Assembly (NCBI GenBank): GCA_028565635.1
Contig: JAOXYB010053134.1
Span: 1 to 11,447, forward strand
Direction of reading: 5' to 3'
From: Phoronis ovalis
Lineage: Eukaryota; Phoronida; Phoronidae
DNA length: 11,447 nucleotides
The position numbers and the translations under genes are program-made. The notes under the pieces were generated by a model. The model was not told the origin of the DNA. It was given only the letters and a program-made list of their open reading frames with translations, and ran no database searches. Shown piece after piece: positions 1-7,929 of the stretch; position 1 is the first letter of the stretch, and each line of letters starts with the position of its first letter.

Positions 1-22
1 AAACAAGAAGTGTTTAGATTCT

Positions 23-39
23 AACATGTGAGACATGTT
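23..39. repeat. Short perfect inverted repeat (7-bp arms, 3-nt loop)
   Basis: Arms aacatgt (23-29) and acatgtt (33-39) are exact reverse complements around the loop gag. Several hairpins of this size are expected by chance in 11 kb of AT-rich DNA, so no function is assigned. Confidence 0.5.
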
Positions 40-114
40 TTTATTTCTATTTAAGTGCTGAAAAGGTTAGCAAAACATTAGGACAGTGAGAAAACCATGA
101 AATTCCAGCATATT

Positions 115-127
115 GGGGGGGGGGGGG
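115..127. repeat. G13 homopolymer tract
   Basis: Thirteen consecutive G residues follow 'catatt'. This is the only long G or C run in the window, and it stands out in DNA that is about two thirds A+T. Such a tract is length-unstable in replication and in sequencing, so the exact count is uncertain. It is one uninterrupted run, not a four-tract G-quadruplex pattern, although a run this long could still stack. Confidence 0.95.
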
Positions 128-750
128 TTGTAAAAGATTCAAAAAAGCCCCATTCAATTAATCCTCACAAGAAGATTTTTTGTGGTTATAGATATCGTTT
201 AACCAAATAGTTTCAATAATATAATTTGACTTCATTTCCAAAATACTTTTTTCAAGCGTTTATGACATTTTTATGAAAATGTTATTTTAGGAAGCACAGT
301 ACATTGTGACTAAATAAAATGTGTGATTTTGTATTTGTTGTGTCTAAGAGACATCTGGTGACTTGAAGCTGCTTCACCATTGGGTCTCTGTGTCTGCTAG
401 ATATTTCAATAACTTGGCTTTTCCGGAAAATATTTTTTTATGAAAAGTGCATTCAAAAAATATACTCACCATAAATAAAGAGACACATCACCTGCTTCTC
501 ATTCGTCTTCAATTCTACAAAAATAAGAAAAACGAGAATATTTGAAATAAAGTTTTTACACAACAATAAGTTACGGTGCATTAGTACTCTTTGTTCTTTT
601 CTGTTTCATTTATAACATGTTGTCGGCTGTAAAGTGTTTTCAACGACAAAGGAAATATTTGCATGGAAACATTGAGTACCCACGAGAGTCAAAGGAATCA
701 ATAATGTTTTTCCAATATGATGGTCAATTTTAGTTTAATTAAGTTCTCAA
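128..750. other. AT-rich stretch without a recognised gene
   Basis: No open frame, RNA gene or repeat is visible here. At 646-664 an ACAAAG (SOX-like) motif lies five bases upstream of an exact POU octamer in reverse orientation (ATTTGCAT, 657-664). About one octamer is expected by chance in a window this long and this AT-rich, and the order and spacing do not match the classical SOX-OCT composite site. The motif is noted but not called as a regulatory site. Confidence 0.6.
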
Positions 751-970
751 GAGATGTTTACCTTTGTTTTGATACGTTTGAATAAGTGGTAAGAATAAAG
801 GATTATAGTTAATTATAACGCTAGCAATAACATATTTGTACACATAAATTTGAATATTATTCGAATCATTTTCTAATCTTTATATGTAAATTATTTCTTA
901 ACCTGATTCTTAGACTAGTACCAATAAATCATCAGTTGATATTGTAGCATTTTTTTATAGTTTTTTTTTA

Positions 971-1290
971 CCTCTGTAGGTTAAAGAGCAATAATAAAAT
1001 GAGGATGTAATATATTGTCAGTTGATAATTGTATTCTTATTTCTTCATTTATAACAGTAATATCAATAAATTAAATGATAAAATATATAAAAATGTGTTG
1101 CTTGGGCCCCTTCTGGATAAAGCCATACAAATAGATATTTAAATGTGACTAAATGCAAGTTACACAGTACAAATTATAAGTTAACAGCACTTTAAATAAT
1201 TTGAATGGAAATGTGTAAGTTTGAAAAAAAAACAATGTAGTAATGTCACAAGCTTTATCCCGACTTAGTCCAATCTCAGTAAGTTTCGTA
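971..1290 (+). repeat. Left copy of a diverged two-copy direct repeat
   Basis: This segment aligns in the same orientation with 9449-9775. The best part is an exact 21-bp match (1032-1052 with 9512-9532), followed after five differences by an exact 14-bp match (taatatcaataaat, 1058-1071 with 9538-9551), both at offset 8480. Other paired landmarks are atgaggatgtaatatattg (1000-1018) with atgaggttgaaatatattg, the gggcc / taaagcca pair (1104-1124), and cacaagctttatcc (1247-1260) with cacaaactttatcc at 9734. Indels are present, notably about 20 extra bases in the right copy after 9551. I see no terminal inverted repeats, target-site duplications or poly-A tail, so the element class is unknown. 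A minus-strand open frame of 87 codons across 1149-1412 starts at TTG and is not preserved in the other copy, so I do not call it a gene. Confidence 0.88.
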
Positions 1291-1999
1291 ACTTTCATCA
1301 CTTTGCAAATACCTTTTCTACAAAACTCATCAAGATTAGTTATCAATAAAGAAGCAGTCTTATCAGGGACTTTGTAGCTCACAATGTAACTAGCAAAATT
1401 GCAGAATGTCAAAACAATGTTATGTAATCATTTTGGTTTGAAATAGAACAGATTGGAAATTTTCATTTAATTTTAAATTAATCCAGAAATGTAATAATCA
1501 TGTTACAACATACAATTTTCAAAATAATTATTAGGTCTAAGAAAATTGATTCTTCATGGTATTATTACAGATCTATTACATTTGATTAAACCTTTCTTCT
1601 AGGTATGAAAGCACCTTGTAATCTCTGTAGGCAAACAATATCCTGTTTCAGAAAGTAATAATTCAACCAATAGCTGTATCTGCTGTGAGTAATCTGTTAT
1701 ATCATAGTATTGTACCATAGGTGTTAACCTCCTAGGGAGTTTTTAAATTTTACTTTATTCATGTATTGAATGTAAAATGAAGTATCCTTTTATGTTTACT
1801 TTCAAGTTATAACATTTCATCTATATCTAATCCTCATTGCTATTTTATCAATTTTCACTTATGATAAATCTGAAATGGAAATATGGAAAGAGAAGCTGTT
1901 CATTCCTATGTTAAACTTGTAGGAAATTGTGTATAACATCACTGTTAAATAATTTCAAAAACTAATTTTAATGGACTATAGCCAAACAAATTTACAGGA
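1291..1999. other. Gene-free stretch, possible continuation of the repeat
   Basis: No gene is visible. CpG is essentially absent from about 1290 to 2018 apart from the taacg-type sites before it, which suggests old, methylated, neutrally decaying DNA. Short collinear matches to the right side of the window continue here: gattggaaatt (1461) with 9903, attatta (1527) with 9966, cataggtg (1716) with 10162, and a tatgtt / tgtagga / tgttaa series (1907-1948) with 10298-10338. These offsets drift slowly from about 8440 to 8390. Each match is short enough to be chance on its own. Confidence 0.4.
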
Positions 2000-2480
2000 G
2001 CTTTGAGTGTTACAGGGCCGCCTAATTTTCACTAATTAGTTCTTTGAGCATGTTCCTCCATTCCTTGTCAGTGTATATGCTTGGCAGTGTTAATTGCAAC
2101 AACACTACCTGGATTAATGCTACCTGTATCCAAGACTCCATGCAGCCTCTCTAGGCCATTTACTTTTAGTTTCAGGGCTCTATTATTAATTATTAATTAC
2201 ATAATATATCAGGCACCCTTATTTTAGTTCTTCCCAATTTTTTGACATTTCAGTTAGATTACAAAACATAAATGCAGTTTGCATAATTAGATAAACAGAC
2301 ACATACTTATTAGTATCCCTCAGGTGTGTGCAATTAGTCTATTGGCAGTGGGTCACATCTGTCTTTAACTATTTTTTATCATTGTCATTCAAATAGATTG
2401 ATTGTTATTAATATCATTTTTCTAAAACCTGAAAAAGTATTATGTAATATTCGTGCGTCTGATTGGAGATGATTCATTCC
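2000..2480. promoter_or_regulatory. Candidate conserved enhancer-like block
   Basis: This block has higher sequence complexity than its flanks and a dense set of motifs used by developmental transcription factors. It contains an inverted pair ctaatt/aattag (2022-2027 and 2034-2039). A run of homeodomain cores (tattaattattaattac) lies at 2184-2200, and a POU-like plus homeodomain run (tttgcataattag) at 2278-2290. An E-box-like catctg next to ctgtc (MEIS-like) lies at 2356-2363, and PBX-like tgattgg and tgattcat at about 2460-2475. Motif density alone proves little in AT-rich DNA, where TAATTA is cheap. I infer regulatory potential only from the clustering and non-repetitive texture, and I cannot test conservation here. 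No core promoter is recognised. Confidence 0.25.
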
Positions 2481-2873
2481 TTCTATCATTACCATGATTA
2501 AACTTCACACCCTTCAAAAAATTAATAATCTCAATTTCAACTTGAAAATGAATACAGTCGACAGAACTTCTTGAGGTACATGGCTAGCTATGATCACTTG
2601 ATGAAAGTCTGATGTGTTACAAAGAAATGCAGCATTATGTCAGAGAGACCTTACGTAAGATTTGTTCATTTGTAATTGATAAAAATTATATGAAACCGTA
2701 GCAACTGATTGGAATTTAATAGAACTAATGAAAATTGTTAAATTAGAGAAATGATTTCTGTCAATCATATCTCATACTTGAGTTTATTAGTTTTATGATA
2801 AGTTGGCTATTAACCTTATTATTTTATCAGATTGCAGAATTTTGAAGATTGTGCAACATTGAAGCAAGTTTTA

Positions 2874-2891
2874 ACATTATAAAAATAATGT
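2874..2891. repeat. Perfect short hairpin (7-bp arms, 4-nt loop)
   Basis: Arms acattat (2874-2880) and ataatgt (2885-2891) flank aaaa. The stem is AT-only except for one pair, so it is weak. It is consistent with chance. Confidence 0.5.
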
Positions 2892-3308
2892 ACCTCAGCC
2901 AATTGACCACACATTAGCCTCATTTTGTACCTTTAAAATTTCTTATGAAATTTGTTTCTAAATATTGTTTTCATTACCATGGAAATATATTAGTTCTCAT
3001 GATACAATTAATAGTAGTCTTGATATCATTTAATAATCTGCTGTCTCTACCATAGCTTCAAGTTGCCCATCAGGACCTGTAGATTTCTGTTGTTAGGAGT
3101 TTTATATATTCTAGTTTCGATCATTTTCCGCCATTGCACTCAATAGGAATTTTTGTAAAACATACCAATATCCATGCGAAAACCCTGTCAAAACATGATG
3201 TATCAAAGTGACTAGAGAGAGACAATGATGACTTACTTCATAATTTTTAAATAAGTATGTACACCACCATGATTACGGAGGAACTGTCAGCTTGTGTTGC
3301 GAAACAAG

Positions 3309-3319
3309 TTTTTTTTTTT
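3309..3319. repeat. T11 homopolymer
   Basis: An uninterrupted run of T follows gaaacaag. On the opposite strand it could be the poly-A end of a retroposed sequence, but no flanking target-site duplication is visible. Confidence 0.85.
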
Positions 3320-3462
3320 GTAAAATGTCAGATAAAATGAAAAATGTTTCCCAATCCCTCTTGCTGCTCCTTTGTACTGCATTTTTGTTTTATTGTATGT
3401 AGATTTTTAACTCTTAAATGAGAAAATGTTTTTTTTTAACTCTATAACAGTTTGGATTGCTG

Positions 3463-3575
3463 GTGACCGCCTAGTTTGAGCTTAGGAACAGGCTCGACTA
3501 AAAACGTAGTATACCGCTTAACTATTAATTCCTTGATCGAGCTTGAATTGATTTGCTGTCCTAACCTGGTGTCAC
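3463..3575. other. CpG-retaining block with nested inverted repeats
   Basis: This stretch is visibly richer in G+C than its surroundings (about 44% by eye) and keeps six CpG sites in about 115 bp, close to the composition-based expectation, while the rest of the window is depleted. Three arms nest in order. gtgac (3463-3467) pairs with gtcac (3571-3575). ttagga plus cag (3482-3487, 3489-3491, one bulged A) pairs with ctg plus tcctaa (3556-3564). gctcga (3492-3497) pairs with tcgagc (3537-3542). The connecting bulges are uneven (about 14 and 13 nt), so it does not resemble a microRNA precursor. It could be a younger insertion, a structured element or a hypomethylated regulatory site. Weak A-box and B-box resemblances were judged insufficient for a tRNA-derived SINE call. 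Confidence 0.35.
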
Positions 3576-3770
3576 GAAATGGTTTCATTAAAGTATTTAA
3601 TTATTAATAGCATGATACTTTATTTTAAAAACTTAAATCATCTGCTTCAGTGTTATAGTTCTGTGCAATTTTAATCTTTCTATATTTTCTAAAATTTTAT
3701 ACTCGCTTAAAGAAGTGTGTAACCTATATCGTTGTCTGGTACCCCTGCATGATAGCAAATTTTTTTGACA

Positions 3771-3801
3771 TTTGAGGTTCATGTACGTTAATGAACTCAA
3801 A
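3771..3801. repeat. 11-bp inverted repeat with one bulge
   Basis: tttga (3771-3775) and gttcat (3777-3782), separated by a bulged G at 3776, pair with atgaac (3791-3796) and tcaaa (3797-3801). The loop is gtacgtta. This is one of the longer near-perfect stems in the window. It is too short for a typical microRNA precursor, and the sequence on either side does not extend the pairing. Confidence 0.6.
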
Positions 3802-4829
3802 AATCGCTGTAGGTATTAAAAAAATAAATTTTAAGTACATCTGTACAAATTTTGCAGAAGGTAATGTTTAAGTGATCACCAAATGTATTCTTCTCTCAGC
3901 AAATTGGTTTTCCTCACTTCAACTATTGAAGAACTGCGAGGATATAATATCTAGTGTTTGACCATCTATTTGCCCTGAAATCATATAAATATAAGACACA
4001 CTTGAATGTGATTTCAATAAGCTAAAGCTTAAACAAGGCACAAATAAATTTCAAGTGTTCTTCAACCTAGCTTGCCTTATGTTAAATGTACTCAAAGTTA
4101 CCACCTAAGCAACTACTCAGCTATGTATTAGAATAAAACTGTTCTTTGGATGTACTGTAGAATATGCACTCTAATATCTAAGAAATGTGATTTGAATTAA
4201 AGAAAATTATGAGAGTAAACAAGGGAAAAATGTAAATATTGACAAAATGTCAGAGGTGATGGATATGAAAATATAATGTATCTTTGCAAATTTTAAAGAC
4301 TTGACATCCTGTATGAAAGTTAAACTGCTCCATATAGGAATTCTTTTGTTTTAACTCTTTCGTGTACTGAATAATGTTTCAGCACAGGTATCTTGGTTAC
4401 AAGAGATTTGTGTAAAAAGATAGCAATGTTTGCATGAATATTTCCTTCCTTTTGTTACAGTACTAAAATTGTCATTGAAAGAAATAGGAGCACATATTTT
4501 GATGCATCTTTATCGTGACTGTCGTCATTCTGCACACCTCAAAGACTAGTCAATATTTATATTAATCCAGGATTTGTTTGAAACACTGATATCAGAAGTT
4601 ACTAAGTTGATAATTAATTAAAATATTTGACTTCATCATTGGTTGTCAAGTAAAAAGCATGTTCAGAAAAAAACTGGTAAAAATGCTATATTAAGTCCTG
4701 TTCAGTAATAAAACTTGCATTTTTCATGACACCTGTACTGACTGGCACAGACGACTTCCAACAGAGACAGTGGACTTAGAGATGTACACATATACCAGTG
4801 ATGCAAAGAAGATTTTTACTGTTTCTCTA

Positions 4830-4861
4830 TATTGTATTGCTTGATATAGTAATATACAATA
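4830..4861. repeat. 8-bp inverted repeat with 16-nt spacer
   Basis: tattgtat (4830-4837) is the exact reverse complement of atacaata (4854-4861). An alternative pairing ctatat/atatag also exists inside it. Both are AT-rich and probably chance. Confidence 0.45.
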
Positions 4862-4896
4862 CTTAGAAGTTATTAACTTAATGAAAAATGCTATAA

Positions 4897-5220
4897 TCTT
4901 ATTTCATTCTACTTTTCCCAATCTTTGGGAATGTTCCAACTCTAAATTGTTCGCCTGCTTGTTGTTATAGTAACACATATAACCAGGTTACTCTGTTGGA
5001 AGACAACCTTAATCTTGTTTTTCCTAAGCTTGATCAGATAACCTCAAGCAAGCTCATTAGTACGATTTTAGCTTCTATGACTATTACTACTATTGTTTTC
5101 TGTTGCTGGAGGCAAATCATTTATAAGACTATATTATCTAACATACCCAAACAACTAGGCATTAGTTTTGTAAATCAAGTGAGAATGCCCACAAATGTTA
5201 GCCTGAGGATTCCTTCTTAA
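4897..5220 (+). other. 108-codon open frame, no recognised protein
   Basis: A plus-strand frame stays open from just after the TAA at 4894 to the TAA at 5218. It has no ATG near its beginning; the first plausible non-ATG start is TTG at 4996, and the first ATG is internal (5077). The translation from 4996 contains a hydrophobic run (STILASMTITTIVFCC) that could resemble a membrane segment, then a basic part rich in I, K and Q. I recognise no domain or transposon-protein motif. A pyrimidine-rich tract ending in tatag at 4970 resembles a splice acceptor, so an exon cannot be excluded. From base composition, roughly one open stretch this long is expected by chance across both strands of the window. 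The frame is most likely spurious, or a trace of a decayed mobile element. Confidence 0.12.
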
Positions 5221-5444
5221 CTGTGATAATAAGTAGTAAGACATGCAGCCAATTCAGGTTTAATCGTCATGTCATCAAACACATTTTAAATATATTGATA
5301 AAACAGTTACAGCCGTGGCTCTCTAAAGGACATTTAAATAAAACATCTTACACGAGTATAACTTTTAGGGATTTTCTAAAAATTATAAAAATCTTGTATT
5401 AAGTGTTTTACATCTCAACATTACTGAAAATGTATTGTCATTTG

Positions 5445-5464
5445 ATTCATATTTTTTTATGAAT
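5445..5464. repeat. Short hairpin with T-rich loop
   Basis: attcat (5445-5450) pairs with atgaat (5459-5464) around an AT-only loop dominated by T. The stem is weak and likely chance. Confidence 0.4.
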
Positions 5465-6924
5465 TTCCATGAGTTATTCTAAATGTATATATATCCACTC
5501 ACCTGTGTAGTCTGTGTTTTGACATTAAATTAAGCATACCGGAGATCAGTGTCAAAGATCATCCAAATAGAATCAGGTAAAAGTCTGCTAATTTTAATGA
5601 TATTATACCACTGAAATCATGATAGTTATAGAACAATAAAAAAGACTACCTACAAACATCCCGTTATAAAGTTTTAACTGACAAGTAGGTAAATAGCTGA
5701 TTGTGCTGTTGTACTGTAGCTAATATTATTTTATCAATAAACTTTCACTAGATAATCTAATACTGTTGTACTTCTGCAGGTAAATATATCCAATTAATTA
5801 GTTACATCAAAGGGCAAAGATAGAGGTGAATGAAAACAGTGTGGAATTGATTTCCTATTCAAATGTGAAGTATAGCTGAGGAATTAGATTTAAGCTGTGC
5901 TCCTAAGAGAATAGGTAGGGCTTGTATAGGCATTGATTTTTGCTGTGTAAAAACTACAAAAACAATGGATTCAGTAGGAGCCATAGGCTGTAATTAATTG
6001 ATTGGTAGCGAGGTGTGATTGTTAGGTATAACCTCTGACAAAAATTCTGATTTGTATCAACATTTCGGACACTATTTGCTTGGTACCCATTGATGTGTCT
6101 TTTTGAATTTTTAGATCTTTTAGCCACAGGTGAAATACATAGAAACGCTCCCTTGGTCCGATCACTGTTCAATAACTAAAGACCACATGAAAGTAGCTGA
6201 GACAAGTGTTGTTTTTATAGTAATTGTTTGCTTATAAACATATAGACAATACCTTTATTGGATTAAACACTTTGATCCTGTTTTGCCCTGCCCTCTAGCA
6301 ACTAACATTTATGATTTAGGACTTGTTGAAAAAATACTAGTTGTTGACTTTAGAAATAAAAAAATGAGAATTGTTAAAAAGTTTTGCCAATGAATATTAA
6401 TTCGTGTTACAAAGTTTTTCGAGAAGATGCATATTAGTACGCTATCATAAATGACAAATATTGTTTAAATGTTGTTCAAGTTTTTATTAAAATGCTAGTA
6501 TTATTTCTAGCATATAAATGTTAATGAAGCTTCGGTGTCTTAAGCTCGTGTCTCTGTTTTGCTTGTCTGATACAAGTGGAATACTGGAATGAATGTACAC
6601 AAATGTAAGAACGGCGTACAGCGAGAATGTTCTATTCAAACATGTTCCTGAATAAACGCTATTTCAATTCAGAAAAAAGTTTAATTTTTAATTCAAAAAC
6701 GCTTCACTTCCTGGGCATCCACATGTTTAGACATTGTTTCCCTTTTTATTAATAAAGTGTTAAAAATGAAAGAAATGATATATTTAAAGCTTACTGTTTT
6801 TTTTATCTTAGTATCGTAGTACTTTCGCAGTACTGGCATGAATGACATCAGCAAAATTGCCATTGTCTTACTGAAATGTCTGTATGTACTACAGACAGGA
6901 ACATAGCTGTTATATAGTTTAAGC

Positions 6925-6937
6925 AAAAAAAAAAAAA
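6925..6937. repeat. A13 homopolymer
   Basis: Thirteen consecutive A residues lie between gc and tgc. No polyadenylation signal at a suitable distance and no target-site duplication tie it to a retroposon. It is an ordinary slippage-prone tract. Confidence 0.85.
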
Positions 6938-7374
6938 TGCAAAATACAATTTGTGACATATTTTATAGTCTTGCATTTTGGTCCTTACCTTAAGATGTAT
7001 CACTGGGTGTTATAACTGTCTCCCAGATTAGAAGAATGATGCTTTCCAACTAAATTAAATTATCCTCGAAACATCGAACCCTTTTTGTAGTTGATTTTCT
7101 CAATGAAACTTATTGTGTCTTCCTTTACATGCTAGATAGTTAACCCTGCTTGAAAAATATATCGCTTTCAAGTAGGACGCCCTTCTTCAGGATATGTCTT
7201 ATATACTGTGATCCATTTATTTTAGGGAGATAGCAAATGCAGGAATTATTATTGCAAGAACATGAGCTCTTAGGATATCCAGTTCTTGAAAATGATATGT
7301 AATTATAATGCGTGCAAAAACATTAAAATATCTATAATTAAATTTTAAACCTTATTTTATCATTGTTTCATACA

Positions 7375-7428
7375 TGCTAGTTGTTAGAGCATACTCCAGT
7401 AATCTGTAATCCAAATTTCAATTGCTCC
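7375..7428 (+). mobile_element. Decayed tRNA-derived sequence (SINE or tRNA pseudogene)
   Basis: tgctagttgttagagca (7375-7391) closely follows the D-arm/A-box consensus of tRNA genes (TAGCTCAGTTGGTTAGAGCA) with a few single-base losses. The part at 7392-7408 sits where the anticodon arm belongs: tac pairs with gta around a central cagtaatc-like loop, and the string taatctg resembles the anticodon-arm region of lysine-type tRNAs. At about 7414-7428, aatttcaattgctcc resembles a B-box with the CpG decayed to CA. A-to-B spacing is within the normal range. Acceptor-stem pairing is not visible and the T-stem is broken, so this is not a functional tRNA. A tRNA-derived SINE head is the likeliest origin. 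The tail of such a SINE, if any, would lie in 7429-7520, but I cannot define its end. Confidence 0.45.
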
Positions 7429-7429
7429 A

Positions 7430-7820
7430 AACACTTGAGTTTTAAGTTAATCCTGAAATTGTTTTTCTAAGTAATTTGCCCTGTCAGCTTGATCTCCCTA
7501 CTCTTTAAATCCAATCCTTATTCCATGGAATTGAAATATTAAGCCACATATTGTGGGGTTTAAGATGCAAATCCTGTTTACATTTTAAATTTTAAAATAA
7601 AAGTGTTGTTTCTATTTTTATAGTGGCTTTGCAAAATATTTAAGTTTTCAGACTGAAGACTTTTAAAAAGTATCATGCACACATTATGAAATAGGACTAG
7701 GTGCTATGAAACAAGTGTAATTTTTCCCCACATTTTGTTATTTTTACAACAGTTCGTTGTAACTATGGCTTTTTAATTGATAGGTTGTGTTAGAAGACTT
7801 TTTTTGGTTAAATGTTTCAC
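7430..7820. other. Non-coding stretch downstream of the tRNA-like relic
   Basis: No gene is visible. The first 100 bases could be the unrecognised body of a tRNA-derived SINE. A small ccaca/tgtgg inverted repeat occurs at about 7544-7556. The rest is AT-rich and featureless to my eye. Confidence 0.5.
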
Positions 7821-7821
7821 T

Positions 7822-7921
7822 GTTGGTTGATGAACATTATGTAAAAAAATAACTGAAGAAATGATAGTAATATGTTGGTTTTAAAATGGCTGAACATTAT
7901 GTAAAAAAGGCAACTAAAAAA
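7822..7921. repeat. Imperfect local tandem duplication, about 60-bp period
   Basis: The 17-base string tgaacattatgtaaaaaa (starting at 7831 and again at 7891) is repeated exactly 60 bp apart. Each occurrence is preceded by gttggtt (7822 and 7874) and followed by a similar aactgaagaa / aactaaaaaa segment. The two units differ by a few indels, so the duplication is not very recent. No reading frame or regulatory motif explains it; replication slippage or unequal exchange is the simplest cause. Confidence 0.75.
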
Positions 7922-7929
7922 GTATCTGG

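Larger units (their letters stand above)
2500..3460. other. Unique non-coding stretch without a recognised gene
   Basis: No open frame or RNA gene is visible. It holds a 7-bp hairpin at 2874-2891 and a T11 run at 3309-3319. The part around 3050-3235 is more complex and less A/T-monotonous than its flanks, including a YY1-like cgccatt at about 3129, but nothing there identifies a function. Confidence 0.55.
3580..4896. other. Unique non-coding stretch without a recognised gene
   Basis: No coding sequence or RNA gene is visible. It contains the bulged hairpin at 3771-3801 and a palindromic arm pair at 4830-4861. The part at about 4370-4600 is less repetitive and contains two nearby CpG sites (around 4512-4522). 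No specific element is recognised. Confidence 0.55.
5221..7370. other. Long unique non-coding stretch without a recognised gene
   Basis: About 2.1 kb with no supportable gene. Minus-strand open frames at 5954-6172 and 6693-6959 show no family resemblance, and the second runs through an A13 tract that it reads as phenylalanines. Small features are a hairpin at 5445-5464, an A13 run at 6925-6937, and a cluster of four CpG sites at about 6612-6658. The part at 5500-5580 (a CACCTG E-box and a TCF/LEF-like tcaaagatc) has an enhancer-like texture, but I cannot support a call. Confidence 0.55.

Noticed and set aside
657-664. Exact POU octamer ATTTGCAT near an ACAAAG motif
   Set aside because: About one octamer is expected by chance in this window, and the arrangement is not the classical SOX-OCT composite.
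971-1035. tRNA-like A-box (gtaggttaaagagca) at the 5' edge of the left repeat copy, suggesting a SINE
   Set aside because: The right copy reads gtacaaggtaagaagga at the same place, no convincing B-box follows, and homology seems to continue upstream of this edge.
1149-1412. 87-codon minus-strand open frame
   Set aside because: It starts at TTG, overlaps the left repeat copy, is not kept open in the right copy, and has no recognisable domain.
3453-3501. Possible tRNA-type A and B boxes (tggattgctgg, ggctcgacta)
   Set aside because: Both deviate at key positions, their spacing is short, and no cloverleaf arms can be drawn.
5954-6172. 72-codon minus-strand open frame
   Set aside because: It starts at TTG, no family resemblance is seen, and its length is expected by chance in this base composition.
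6693-6959. 88-codon minus-strand open frame with an ATG start
   Set aside because: It reads through an A13 tract as phenylalanines, shows no domain, and its composition matches translated AT-rich noise.
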